NCBI GenBank assembly: GCA_009823395.1
Contig: CM020519.1
Span: forward strand, 15,429,001 to 15,493,000
From: Thamnaconus septentrionalis
Lineage: Eukaryota; Chordata; Actinopteri; Tetraodontiformes; Monacanthidae
DNA length: 64,000 bases
Direction: 5' to 3'
Shown piece after piece: positions 1 through 13,300 of the stretch. The translations under genes and the position numbers were made by a program. Numbering within the stretch: the stretch's first letter is position 1; every line of letters starts with the position of its first letter. The notes beneath the pieces are model-generated. The model made no database searches and had not been told where the DNA came from. It saw nothing but the letters and a program-made list of their open reading frames with translations.

Positions 1-162
1 AACATTTTGAGAGTATTTCGCTGTCAGTCTTTGCAGTGGCTCTCGAGCATATTTCCTGTATGGCGTTGCTAGGCAAACGCACTGAGTCAGCGCGCAAAAA
101 TGTTGATTGGTTCCATCAAGATGGGCGGAGAAGACGACCAGGGCTCGAGGTTAAGACGCTGG
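1..162 (+). promoter_or_regulatory. dtnb: Probable dtnb promoter and non-coding first exon
   Basis: The window opens in moderately GC-rich DNA upstream of the first coding exon. An RFX/X-box-like palindrome (GTTGCTAGGCAAAC) lies at 65-78, a MARE/AP-1-like TGAGTCAGC at 83-91, an inverted CCAAT box (GATTGG) at 105-110 and a YY1-like AAGATGGGCGG near 119. A good splice donor (GCTG|GTGAGG) ends a possible exon at 161. The first coding exon has an acceptor-like cctccctcag before its ATG, so a non-coding exon upstream is needed and this is the nearest candidate. The promoter role is inferred from motifs only. Confidence 0.4.
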
Positions 163-344
163 TGAGGCCCGGACGGCCACGAAATATCGATTGTTAACAA
201 AAGGCGTCATTAGCCTCATTATCACAACAGTAGTTTTCCCTCCCAGATGGACTCCGGTCCTCTTTGCTGTGGATTCACCCTGCATGTCCATCTGATAAAG
301 AGCCCATTGAAAGTGTGACGCTGCTGTTTTGTTCCTCCCTCAGG

Positions 345-429
345 ATGGTGATGGAGGAAGGGAGGCAGCGAGACGGAGGGAGGGGCTGTCCGCCAGGACC
401 TGAAGGGAAGCGGCTGTTCATCGAACTCG
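345..429 (+). CDS. dtnb: dtnb coding exon 1 (N-terminus)
   Basis: The acceptor ctcag ends at 343 and the donor is CTCG|GTGAGT. Two in-frame ATGs (345 and 351) are possible starts; the second has the better context, with G at -3 and G at +4. The exon encodes a Gly/Arg-rich N-terminus and then KRLFIEL, which matches the mammalian block QLFIEMR. The N-terminus is longer than and unlike the mammalian one. Confidence 0.85.
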
Positions 430-2057
430 GTGAGTTGACCTTTCACCTCAAATTTGAGCCGTTCTGTACTGAGCTGCAGTATTAAGTGATTATTGATAAG
501 TATTGATACAAAGATGTAATGATTTTTCATTCACATTCACTGAGCAGTGACATCAAATACCGGTGCCGTCTGGCACCATTGTGCTACTCTGAAGAAGAAG
601 ATGAGATGTGTTTCTCTCAGCCTTTGTGCCTTCTCGAGCAGAGAGGGGGGCGGGGCTGTCACTCCAGTCACACAAGTGCACCACCACACACTCACTAACT
701 AAAGCGTGTTTAATAGGTCACAGATACACAGCAGACGGATCCAAATGGTCCAAAATGTGGCTCCTATTTACTAGGTTTTTTTTCCCGATGGCACAACTTG
801 CCACACGTCCAACAAGAGTTTTGCACGTCAGCGCAGCCAAACTAGTTCACTGGTGACCATTAACGACATGAGTAATTCCTCAATTCAACCTGAATGGAAA
901 TGTAGATTCAATTGAATAACACACTGAAAGAAAGGATGAAAGAGCAGAGGAAAAAAAAGTATTTTTTGCTTTCCTTAATTTTCAACTGTTAAGAAAAAAA
1001 GAAAAAAAGGTGGGGGGAAAAAAATCAACAATTATTTAATATTTGTTATTCTGAGGCTACGATGCAAGTTGGTTTCATCGGTACAAAATAAAAGGCTGAC
1101 GCATCTCATTGGTTTTCGCAAGGCTTTGGTGTGTAAATCTGGATTGCTTTATTCACACTGCGACTCGAGCGTGACCTGAGAGGTCTGACTGTCAGACTGC
1201 TTTCAAGAGTTTCAAGAATTAAGACTTGAATTAAGAATAAAGAATTAAGTCAATATTCAAGTGACTGTGAACAAGCTGAATACAGTGCTCGAGAAAAGTT
1301 TTTGGACACCTCATGCATTTGTGGTGATGTGCTGTATTTCGCCAAGAACCAGTCTTAAAGGTTAAGTGTGTAATATTTGGAAATTTTGAGAAGAAACAGC
1401 GTCACCGAGTGGTTACATTTTAGATTGCAGCGTCTTTCACTCTTCCCCCTCCTGAGCCTGCCAGTGAACTACGGTGGCCTGCGCACCCTAACCTGAATAC
1501 CTTGTCCACCTTCTTCCTCTTTGGTTTATTTGAAGATGTGAGCAGTCAGCCTAATTACGAAACACGCTGTCAGGCTGACTGGATTGTCCACACCAGGCTT
1601 CCTGAGAAATATGGTGGCGTACGATGGCTGCTAACTAGGAGCAAGACCCTTGATCAATGTATATTCTTATATGTACATAAGAACTGTTCTAAGGGTTGGA
1701 AAACTAAATTAAACTTTAATTGTACTGCTATTATACACTTTTATTAATGTATTTATGGGCATTAAATTAAGCTTTTAGTGATATAAAAATTATAAATCAG
1801 CCCACATTTTACACACTGAACCTCTAAGTTGTCAAAATTCAAGTGATAAGAGTACAAGAATTTAAAAGAACTGCAAGAATTTGAAATTTCTTTCTTATTT
1901 TGTCTCATTAAGAATAAACAAAAAAAAAAAAAGTGCATGCCTCTGATGCAGCAAAGCTTTCTGAGACACAAAAAATATTGGCCAAATATTTCATGACAAT
2001 GTTGGGGTTTGAGTCCAATTTTGACTGCTGCATTTTGTTTCTGCGGAGGACCTGAGT

Positions 2058-2141
<84 letters not shown>

Positions 2142-4354
2142 TCTCGCTCTCTCCCCGTCACAGCCGAGCAGGACTTCAACGCCATCTGTCTGTCGTCGTA
2201 CCGGACAGCCTGCAAGCTCAGATTCGTGCAGAAGAGATGCAACTGTGAGTCACCTCCCAAAAAAAAAAGAGCAAAAAAAGAAAAGATGCTTTCAGACAAA
2301 CCTCAATACGGATGTCGTGCGTGCCCTGCTGACGCTCTGCCTCTCTGCCTCTCTGCCTCTCAGTGCACCTGATCGACATCTACAACGTGATCGAGGCTGT
2401 GCGGGACACGGGCCTGAATGCGGTGGAGCTCAACGCCGGCATCTCGGTGACGCGGCTGGAGAACTTGGTGTCCTCCATATTCAACCAGCTCAGCAAGCGC
2501 CTGCCCACCACCCACACCATCGACCCCAGAGAGAGCTCCGCCCTGCTGGTGGACTTCCTGCTGGCTGCCGTCGACTGGTAACGGCACAGACGCTGGACCG
2601 AGGAACTTTTTTTCAAAAAAAAAATCTAGTTTCTCTAAAAGTTCTTCGCTCTGATTTTTTTTTTTTCTTTCATGTCAACATGTTTTTCTTTTCAGTGAGC
2701 CAGAGAGCCATCTGACGGTGCTCTCCGTAAAGGCCATGCTGTCCATGCTGTGCGGAGGCAAACTTGTGGATAAGCTCCGATGTAAGTGGATGCTCGCACA
2801 AATAGAATAGAATACAGTAGATAGACTTTTATTGTCATTGTGACATGCACAAAGAAATTCTAAAGTGGCAGACAGTCATGGCATTGCACTAAAAGAAACA
2901 TTGAAGCTGCAACAATAAATACAGAAGCAACACACAAAAAATACCCTAACATACAAAATACATACAAATAGTAAATGTCACTCCTGAAACAATTGGCTGT
3001 ATTGAAGTAAGAGTTTAAAAAGATCTACATAGATACGTGACAACATTATGGATATTACGGATGTCAGAGAGATTTCAAGACAATAAACAATAAATAAAAA
3101 AAATAAAAGCTTTTTTTTTTTTATTATTATTGTTTAGGTGCAAAATAAATGTCTATACTTTCCAGGAAAGAAACAGTGTTGAAGTAATTGTAGAAAGGGT
3201 TTCATAGGGTCCAAAGTATTCCTAGTATTTCCATTCCAGGTAATTGGCTTTGCAATTGACCGGGATAATTGTCTTGATTCTCTGGTGATGTCTCAGGAAA
3301 TTCTCAGTTGCCAGGTCTTAGAACCCATTGAATTGGAAGAAATGGCTCAAAGATGGACAGGTTCATTTCCCCGTCAGTGGAAAATACTGCTGGGTCAACA
3401 AGGGAAGCAAAACTTCAATATTGGTGCCAATATTGGTTCTGCATTTCCACTGTTTTCTAGGCTTTAGAATGACAGGGAGCTGGAAAACCACACTGAGGTC
3501 GCAGCTTTTCTTTCGGATTTGCTCACATTTTCCAACTGACACGAGTGTTGGCCTCGCTAGAACTTCTATGCACAGCTTATGCGCAACAGCTATCAGCAGT
3601 CAAAGTCCTTACAGAAACTGAATATGAACTAAATATCTGATTAGGAAATGCAGGAATATCACATTTCGTCCCTAACCTATCTTACAGAAAAGTTAATATG
3701 TCGGTTAATTACTCCTGAGCTGTTGGTAAGACAGGCAGATACACTGCTAGTATTCAAGCTCTGATAACAGATTGTGACAACCTGGCAACCACTGCAACTG
3801 CTAGGAAGTCAAGGCTGAGTGCACAGTAACTTGACAAAAATACTTGTTTATATAAATCAATGTATTTATAAATTGTCGCAACATGAGTGTAATTTTGAGG
3901 TCCTGCCCACCTGTTGGACTGCCCGTCTAGTGTTTCCACTTCTGTCCAGCAGGTGTCCCCCATCTGTAACCTCCTGCCGGCCTGGTTCCATACGAATACA
4001 CATACAGTGTCCCATTATTTTTTCCAAACTGTCTGTCTGATGAGGATTGAAATCTCACCATAAGATTTTCTTCTGTCCAGAGGGCCTCTGGACATTTCAA
4101 CCCACAGTCTGAATTTCAGCACTTGTCAAGATAAATGTCACGTTTGTGCTGCCTGGCGCCAAACTGTCAACACTATCCCATATTTTCTAACAATCTAATC
4201 TTGATGGAAGAATAGAATTTGGGCCTCAGCCTGCTTTTTCTCAACTATGCATTCCTTAGATTAGCTCCTGACAAGAGGCAAGGCTCTTGCTCATTGCCGC
4301 ATCTTGTACACGCGTGTTGATTGAAGTCAGAGGTGACAGCGGTAAAGTAAGATA

Positions 4355-4389
<35 letters not shown>

Positions 4390-7300
4390 ATATTTTCTCT
4401 CAGGTGTCTGACTCCAGTGGTGCGTTGGTGCAGTCAAAGTTGGACAGCTTCCTCAGGGAGGCTCTCAAAGTGCCCACGGCCGTGCACGAAGGACCTTCCT
4501 TCGGCTACACGCACACTGTGGCGCGCGCCTGCTTCCCGCAGCAGGTACCTGCACGCTCGCGCACCTCATCCAAAACATATGTTTTTACAGTATACAGTAT
4601 GTCCTTTCAGTGGCTCTGACAGTCATGCAGTGCAAAGGAATCCTCGTTCTTTACTGCGTTTGAACAGCGTCTCCCTTCTGACTGTTGACTGTGTATATTT
4701 CTGGGTGCAGAAAAGAGTGATGCTCAACATGTTCCTGGACATGGTGGCCGAGCCCCCTCAGTGTCTCATCTGGCTGCCCCTCATGCACCGCATGGCCAAC
4801 GTGGAGCATGGTACGCAAACAGACAAACAGCAGAAGGCATCAAAACTATGAATGAACACATACCAGCTTAAAAAGTGTGAAAGAACTTAAACACTTTTTA
4901 TATTTTAGATTCTTCTAAATAGCCTGCTTTCATATAAAACACATCTAGAGCTGTTTAGTAACGATTTCCCTGCCTCATAATTCCATATATCTTGCTGGTA
5001 TGTCTGACGCCTTCAGTAACCATTGCATGAGAAGGTGCGTCCAGACTTTTTACTGGGAGTGTGTGTGTTGTTGCTCTTTTAATGGAAAGATTAATTTGTT
5101 GCTAATATGATGTGGATGAAAACCCTCAGTAGTTGCTCAATACCAGGTTTCTTTATTTCTTTTATTTATTTAGCACATGGTCAAGATTTATACAATCAAA
5201 AAAAAAATAAGAAAATGAAAAATACAAAAAAACAAAACAAAATTACACAAAGCAGACGTGCTAGGAAGTCCCAAAAAAACCACTGGATGGGTCTTGTCAG
5301 GAGGACCTCCAGAAAGTGAGGCAAAACAAAATGAAGATGCAAACCATTATACACAACACACGCAACAAATTCATAACCTCTATGATAAAACCCAGTTGAA
5401 CACAGATCAGGGATATACACACAACACGGTGCGATAAAAGTTAAACGTGAAGCCAAGACATCCAAGTTCTTGGTTACACAGCATGAAAATGAGAAGGAAG
5501 TGACTTCCACATCTTAGAACCTCTACAGGAGATCTTCAATTGGGATGAAAGAGCTCTTGATTGTGGGGACCGAAGCTGATGTGCTTTACGGGTTCTGAGT
5601 TCTGAAATTGTTGGTTTGAGGGAAATAAATTGTGAAAAGAGGAGGGAAGTGTTTTGCTTCAAGGGCCATATACAAATTGAGCAATTTAGAGGTGGTTAAT
5701 CTGATGGGTATCAAGGATACCACATCTATGGAACAAGGATAAAGTATGGGATCTCGGGGAAGAAGATTTTGCAACCGTAAAATTGGTTGCAATTTAGTTT
5801 GATGAGCACTAGCCCCATAAATCATAGAGTAATAAAAGTTCAGGGAGAGACTTTTGTATTCAAGAGATGCCGGACTTTTCCAATAATTCGAATTTTTTCC
5901 GCAATTTTAGATGTGATTAGTGAAATATCAGGTTTCCAAGATCATTTTTCATCAATCAACGCACCAAGAAAACCAAGTTGCCGCTGTGTCTGTAGATGAG
6001 ATGTTGACGGATGGCGTGTCTCCTCTTGCTCGCCCTGTCAGTCTTCCATCCCGTCTCCTGCTCCTACTGCCGGGGCAACGGCATGAGTGGCTTCCGCTAC
6101 CGCTGCCTGCGTTGCCGCGGCTACCAGCTGTGTCAGGACTGCTTCTGGCGCGGCAACGCCAGCGGCTCCCATAACAACCAGCATCAGATGAAGGAGCATT
6201 CGTCCTGGGTGAGTCACCGGTGACCCACTTGTTTATCTCATCCGGGGGGGAGGTTGGTGGTTTCTTTGCGTGCGTGTGCATGCGCGCAGGGCCCTTGGAC
6301 CTCAGCCGTTGAAATCTTATCACGATGGTGAGTTAAATGGAGGAAGTTCTGTGAGGAAAAACAAGAGGAGACCAGGACCGAACGGTGTCGACGTCCATGA
6401 TGAGAGACAGGACAGTCGCCACGGCTGAAGTGCCATCTGAACTATTATTAAGTCCCCAAACAGAATTATTCCGACAACAGGCTCCCTATTTGTCAAAAGG
6501 AGATGAAGCGCTTCATAAGACAAGACAGGGCCCAGGATCTGTGCACGATTTTGATCTTTTTCACCGTCAGAGTTTAGTCCTGCTTTTTGAATCCAAAATA
6601 CTCCCTCAGCGTTCATGCGACACCTGCGTGTGTGTTTTTTGTGCGACGCAGAAATCGCCGGCGTCGAAATTTGGCCGCGCCCTGAGCAGGACTCTGGGCT
6701 GCGTGTCGTCCAGGAGAGAGCCCTCGCACCCCATTTACCCAGAGGAACCGGAGAGGACCCTCAACCTCACCAACATCGTGTAAGAGCCCCACAAGGTCTA
6801 TTATAGCGGTTCGCTTGGGAATCGTCCCTGCTGAGGAGGTTCATGGTGCTTTTGTCCAGCGGTGGCTGACATTTAAAAAAAAAAAAAAAAAAGAAAGCAT
6901 TTCTTCGTCTCTTCTGCTCTTTCTGCGTTAGAACAAAAATGATTGAAAACAGAAAAAAATTTAAGTATAAGGAGCCTCACAATGGCTGCTACTGAAATTA
7001 CAGTTCCGTAGTGACACTGCTGATTATGTAATTTCATCATAAAACATAAAAGTAGAGGATTCTTGTCTTTTTTTAAAAGATGCATAACAGAAACAGAGGG
7101 CGGCATGATGCTGGCGGTGTTGCTGCTATTCGTGACGCCAACCCCGGCCTTTCATTGTTGAGTGTGCATGTTCTCCTTGCGCGTGTGTGGGTTCTCTCCA
7201 TCTGCTCCGGCTTCCTGCTGCGATCCAATGAAAAGCACACTAGTGTCAGATGTGTTTGTCGTCGACGTCATGGTGGGTGATTGACAGCAGGCGCAGGTTC

Positions 7301-10300
7301 CGGCTCTCTGTACACTGACTGATGTAGAAATATGGCGGAGAAAAAAAAGAAAGCGGTTTTGACCTCACTTCTCAAATTTCCATTATTTGTATTGCGGGAT
7401 TTTTTTATACCGCGGTTAATCACTTTGTCAATTGTAGTTTTTTTTTTTTATTATTCAGCAGTGGTGGGGAGTCCCTAGTCAAATGTAATGTCAGTATGTA
7501 ATTTAAGATCATTTTTAAGATAATTGTAATCAAAAAATTAGAATTAAATTGCAGTTACTTGTGGAATCATTCATGATTGCAATCTTGATTACATCTCACA
7601 AACGAAAAGGTTGTACTTTACGTTTAATCCTTTTATTTTTGTTGCTTTGCATGGTTTTCTCGTCCACTGGCACTGAAAGTTTGACACTATTCTGGGGTAA
7701 TCTTGCTACATTTGCACTGAGGCCACAGTCTGTTTTAAAACACACGGAACAAATCTTGCCTCGTCATCGCCCCCTCCTGACCCCCACCGGGTCCAACACA
7801 TCCCCAAAGATCAGAGGCGGTGGCTCCTCCGTCAGCGGCCGCTCTGCTTGGCCCCGCCCCCTCGTGGTGGCTGACCCACACCATTTGTTTCACTCTGGTC
7901 TACGCAGACCTACGGCGCCGGCCGGGTTAGCCTACACAACCAAGCCCGGCTCAAACACAGAGGCTGCAACCTAGCGCGCATGTGAGTACGAGGACAGCGG
8001 TGGCGCATCGCGGCGAAAAACCCTCTGCAGAGTTTCTGCCTTTTGCATTTTCCACCCGTCCCGCTTTTCTCTCTGCCTTCTCGCACCCTCTCCGCCCGGG
8101 CCGGCCCGTCTGTGTTTGCTCAGGCTACACGCTACAATTGGGGATTGCGTGGTTGCACTCAAGGGCGTGTGTGCGACGGTGAACTCGTGTGAGGGGAGGA
8201 ATGTGGACTCACCGATAGGCAGGGCTTTGTTGCGTTCTGATGTGTCGCACCGACTCCGTGTTGACTCTCATGATCGTGTGTGTGTGTGTGCAGCCCTTCC
8301 CCTCCTGTGAGGGACGCCAGCGAGGCCATGCTTCTGCCCTCATCAGCCCAGGAGTCCTCCAAAAGGTAAAACCTGATGAAAAGCTATGAGAGAAAAGGCA
8401 AGGGGGCGGGTTGAGGTGGATCTTCCTGATAGTGCAGTCGACAAACCAGGATTTGCACAATGATTTCCTCATATTAAACTGTGTTTTAATCTCTTTTAGT
8501 TGTTTAAAGGTCCAGTGTGTAAAATTTATTATTAAAGCCCGCCTGGCGTTTCGTATTTAGGGCTTCCTTAAAAGATGGCAGCTAACTAGGAGCAAGACCC
8601 TTGCTTGTACTGCGAGTATACACTTTTATACATGTATTTATGGGAAGAGTGTTAAGCTTTTACCGATATAAAAATCATAAATCCAGCCAAATTTTACGCA
8701 CTGGACTTTTATAGGTCCCATCTGGTGTAAAATTGGCTTTACCAGCGTTTTCAAGCAAAAACGTTTTCCCCGAGGCAGAACTCCCCAGAAAAGAGGAAGC
8801 TCCACTTTTTCTTCTTTAATCTTTCCCCTCGAGCCATCCTCTTTCACCCCCTTTTGAACAACTCAACAAATTTAACGCAATCTAGGAGACAGATTTTATT
8901 TTATTTGATAGTCAGTGGCTGCTTAGAATTGCGCAAAAGCAAAATATCGCAGTTAAAAACTGGTCATGGAAACACCTAAACTTGGAAAAACCTCTCAAAT
9001 ATCACTAGAAGGTTTTGACACTCTCATGAGGTGGTTTTTCAGACGTAAAGATATCGAGGTATTTCGCTAAAGTGTAATGGAACCACTTTTTTCGCATTTA
9101 CTCGTCAGCGGTCGTGACATACGGGGGTCACGTGACCAGTTCACTTCAAGTGAAAATGGCGCATTATGTTCGGACAGAGGAGTAGACGGAACATTTTTTT
9201 TTAGTAATCAAAGAGAAAAATATAACGAACCATTCTCGACAGCAAACAACATCGAAATACAGATTTATCGCAAAATGTTTTGTACCTCCATCCCCCTCAA
9301 AGTGGGTTCTGGCGGGACGAGATTTTACAGGAATTACGACTAAAGCGCTTCACACCATTAAACTGAAACACCTGCAAATCGCAATTGTACTTTGTCAAAA
9401 TTGTAGAAATATTGCTTTTGTTTTGCGAAAAAAACTGCAATGGAAACATAGCTATTAATGCGAGATGGCTTCTCTTCAGTTTGTGATGAAAACGTGTGCA
9501 ATGTGCACCTTTAATCCCGAATTTAGTAACAAGGTGACATAAAGGAATGGAATGAGAAGTAGTTATATTGCTGTAATTTTCTGTGTTGGTCCGGCCTCTC
9601 ACTGCTGCAACATGAACTACAAAGAAAGAAATCAGATGTGACAGTTAATTGTGATGTCATAAATCAACCATTAGAATACTTTACTGAGTTACTAAATAAG
9701 TAATAACCTAGTTATTACTCATATTATAAGTAATAACTTAGTTATTACCTATTTAGATGACTTATTAGTGTAATTCTTGGAATGTACCTCCGTGCACATC
9801 ATCCCTTCTCTCTCTTCCAGTTTGCCGGCCGCCCAGCGTATGAACGAGGAGCACGCGCTGATCGCCGCCTATGTGAACCGGCTCCAGAGCAGCCCGCGGT
9901 GAGAGACAGCAAAGAAGCAGAGGCACCATCAGCTGATCAGCATCCTGTCGGCCTCATTTGTAACTGAATCGATTAGCGATTCAATTTAAAGGCCGTGTCC
10001 TCGTTCAGCTTTTTTCGCTGAATCGTTTCCTGTGAGGCAAAGCGTATGAATCAAAAAGAGAAAAGAGAATCTCACGTGAACGAGCAGCTAAGACCAGCGT
10101 TTCTCAACTGGTGGGTCGCGACCCAAAAGTGGGTCCCGGAGTTGTTTTGATTGGGACGCAAATTTGTTGTGGGCATCCAACTCCCACCCCCCATTTTTAA
10201 AGGGATTTTAAAAACTATATATGTTGATAGAGAAAATGTTGGCGCTTTATTTTGCAGGACACAAAATTCAATTCACTAATTTCAATAATTTATTTTCAAG

Positions 10301-13300
10301 ACATGATAGAAAGTGGGCTTAGCGTTTATTTTGGAGGGATGAATTTCTGCTGTGGAATCAATTTGGGTCGCGACTTCATGATAAGGAAATAAATGTGGGT
10401 CCTGAGACTCCACCAGTTGAGAACCGCTGGTCCAGACTGTTAAAAACCACCTTGTGAGGAGGCTGTCGGTCCTCCCAGGCAGCTCATCATAAGTTTGATG
10501 GAGCGCGACCCATCAGCTGTCACAGTGATCAACAAGGACAGGAGATTTCTTTTATTTTTTTTATTGTTTGTTGTGGCTGTCAATCATCAACACTTGACAC
10601 CTGAATTTATTTAACGAGTTTAGTGAGTTATTTCTTTTTTTTTTCTTTGCTTATAATTAACCTTCTTCATCTGCTCAATAGAAAGTTAAAAGCAGGATTT
10701 GTATGTTTTCAGAAATGTGCAGGATTTGCAGAAGAATTTAAGAATTAAAGAAAAATATTTTTTTGAGAAACTTTTTTTTTTTTTTTTTCAAAAGAGCTCA
10801 TGATGCTACTCTTGTTTGCAGGACACTGTGTGTGGTAATTAAGTCGGTGTACTCCTTGGTGGTAGTCATACTAGAACTTCTATTAAAGCTTCAGGGTTTC
10901 ACATTATTTTCACACACAAACTCACTTTTTTGTCAACCAAATAAACGAGAACCTTATTATATCATAATCCAGCTGCTTGTAGTTGATCCCTCATCACAGT
11001 TCTAATACTAAACATCATTTCCAGTCAGTTCAGTTGCTGATCTCCTGCCTTTGCGTGTGTGTGTGTGCAGTGCTGACAGTCACAGCAGGCAGGATGAGGA
11101 GCACAAGCTGATCGCCCGCTACACCTCCAAGCTGGCCGAGAGCGACGGCGCCGGGGTGAGTAAATCACACCTGCTTCCTCTCATTTTCCTGTGTCGTTGT
11201 CAACGCCGAGGTTGACGAGTCACGGCAACTCTGCCCAGGTGATACCCAACCGCAGCATCAACTTCGACATCAACAAGCAGAAGAGGGAGCTCATCGCTCA
11301 GCTCGAGTGCAAGAACAGGTAAAGAGACTCGCGCAAAGCTGCGTGAAGATGATTCTCCACTTCAGCTTTTAGAGTAACAAATAAAGTTCCCTAATATTGA
11401 TCTGGTAACATTAAACAAGTTGAGCTTTAGTCTGTATTCTTGTCCAGTGTAATGACTGTCCAAAAAAAAATCTAACTGCTGCAGGTGCAAAAGCCGGTTT
11501 GTTCCGGGAGCACTGAGCTCTTTCGCAGACTTACATTACAGTAGTGGAAAAAAGTTTTCGGACACCCTTAAAATTTAGTTTAATCCCAATTAGTCATCAA
11601 ATATTTTTGCAAGATAATCAAAATGTTCAAAATGTTTGGCTGCATCAGAGGCGAAAACACAAGTGGAATTATTTTTTGTTGTTTATCACTAATGCGACAA
11701 AATAGGAAAACTCAATTCTTGTAGTTCTGGTACTCGTGTACAGTGCAGTCTCCTGCACTGATCTGTCAGCTCAGGTGCAGCATGTGGGTCAATGTTGCTG
11801 GCTGCACAGAGAGAATGACTCAAGAATGATTTTTGAATGAAAGAGTAGTTTATTTCATTTAAAATATACAATACTGAAATTGTGTACAATTAACTGACAG
11901 AAAAGACAAAAAAACTTACAATTTTGCACAATTTTCTCTCACAACAAAACTAAACTCTGTCATTGAAAAAAGCAGCAGGCTGAAGCCGAGGCTTATTTTT
12001 GCCTCTCTGGTTTAACTCAACACAGTACATCACAAACTCACGAGGTGTCCAAAAACTTTTTGCCCTCCACCACTGTACAATAGGTTCCTTAATGCAGTGT
12101 TTTTCAGCCACTGTGCCGCGGCACACTAGTGTACCGAGAGATAATGTCAGGTGTGGCGTGAAAAATTATCCAATTTCACTCAATTGTTCTCAAAGAAAAA
12201 ATAATAGTAACACTCTATTGTAGAGTGTCAGTACTTTAAAAGACATGCAGCCTGTTTCCCTCCCTCCATTGCTCCCAGGATATCAGCTTTGGTTAGCAGT
12301 GTACCATGGGATTTTTTCAGTGTAATAAATGTGCCGTGGTTCATTAGTGGTTGAAAAACCCTGGCCTGGAAGACGCAGCTGTCCGAAACTTTCTCTCCAA
12401 ACTGCTTCCAACCACAATCTCTAAACTGGAAGCTCGTGAGATCAGAGCATGATTGAACACTGGTGCCTCCAGTGTCACGGAAGTGGCTGTTTACTGGCTG
12501 ACTCGGGTAAAAAAAAAAAATAATGATTAATAAGAATGTTGGCAGAGCTTCCACTATAAAGTTCATTCAATTGCTAAACTGTACTAGAAATAAAATGGCT
12601 CAAGTTTAGCTTGTTAGGTAGCTGTTGTTGTAGCAACGTCTTTTAGCATACCTGGAATTTTAATCAATACACTGAAACGACACAATGGGAAGCGGTTTCG
12701 TTTAGCAACTCTGATGACAAGATGACCAGAAGAAGAAGACTGAAATCTTGGCAGAGGAAAAAAATCAAATATCGTCTCTCCTCGGCCTGTTTTCACCTCA
12801 TTTTCTCCTCCCTCCTGAAAGAATGCAAGAGGCAGCAGATCAGCGCGCTTAATTTTGCCGCTCCGTCGTGCATCGCTCTCCAGCTCGCGGCTGACGAGCG
12901 TGTTTTTCGGCTCTCCCCAGGGAGATCTTGGCAGAGATCAGGCGCCTCCGCGCCGAGCATGACGCGGCGTGTCAGTCCAGCCCCGAGAAGGGCAGCACCA
13001 ACCCAACCCTGCTGGCCGAGCTGCGGCTGCTCAGGTAAACAAAGTTCCTCCGCGCTCCAATTTCAGTCAGTGCGCGACGCCGGGGCAGGCGGCTATTTGC
13101 ATTTCCTCTTATCCTGAGTCCTGTTTATCTTCGTGACTCACAGTGACCAAAATGTTGCCCAGAACGCACTTTTTAACAACAACAAAAAAAAAAAAAAAAA
13201 AAAGAAGTTTGTCACCTCTTGCTCCTGCTTTGTCTGGCAGGAGGTTTTGTTTTTTGTCGCGAACAGTGGGTGAGTTCTTTACGGCAGATGGCGGCGACAT

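Noticed and set aside
4356..4619. Open frames starting MCVCVCVC
   Set aside because: Start codons arise from the TG microsatellite upstream of the exon 5 acceptor; only the part after 4390 is coding.
7549..7974. 141-codon open frame in dtnb intron 8
   Set aside because: Low similarity to anything recognisable and no exon signals of matching phase.
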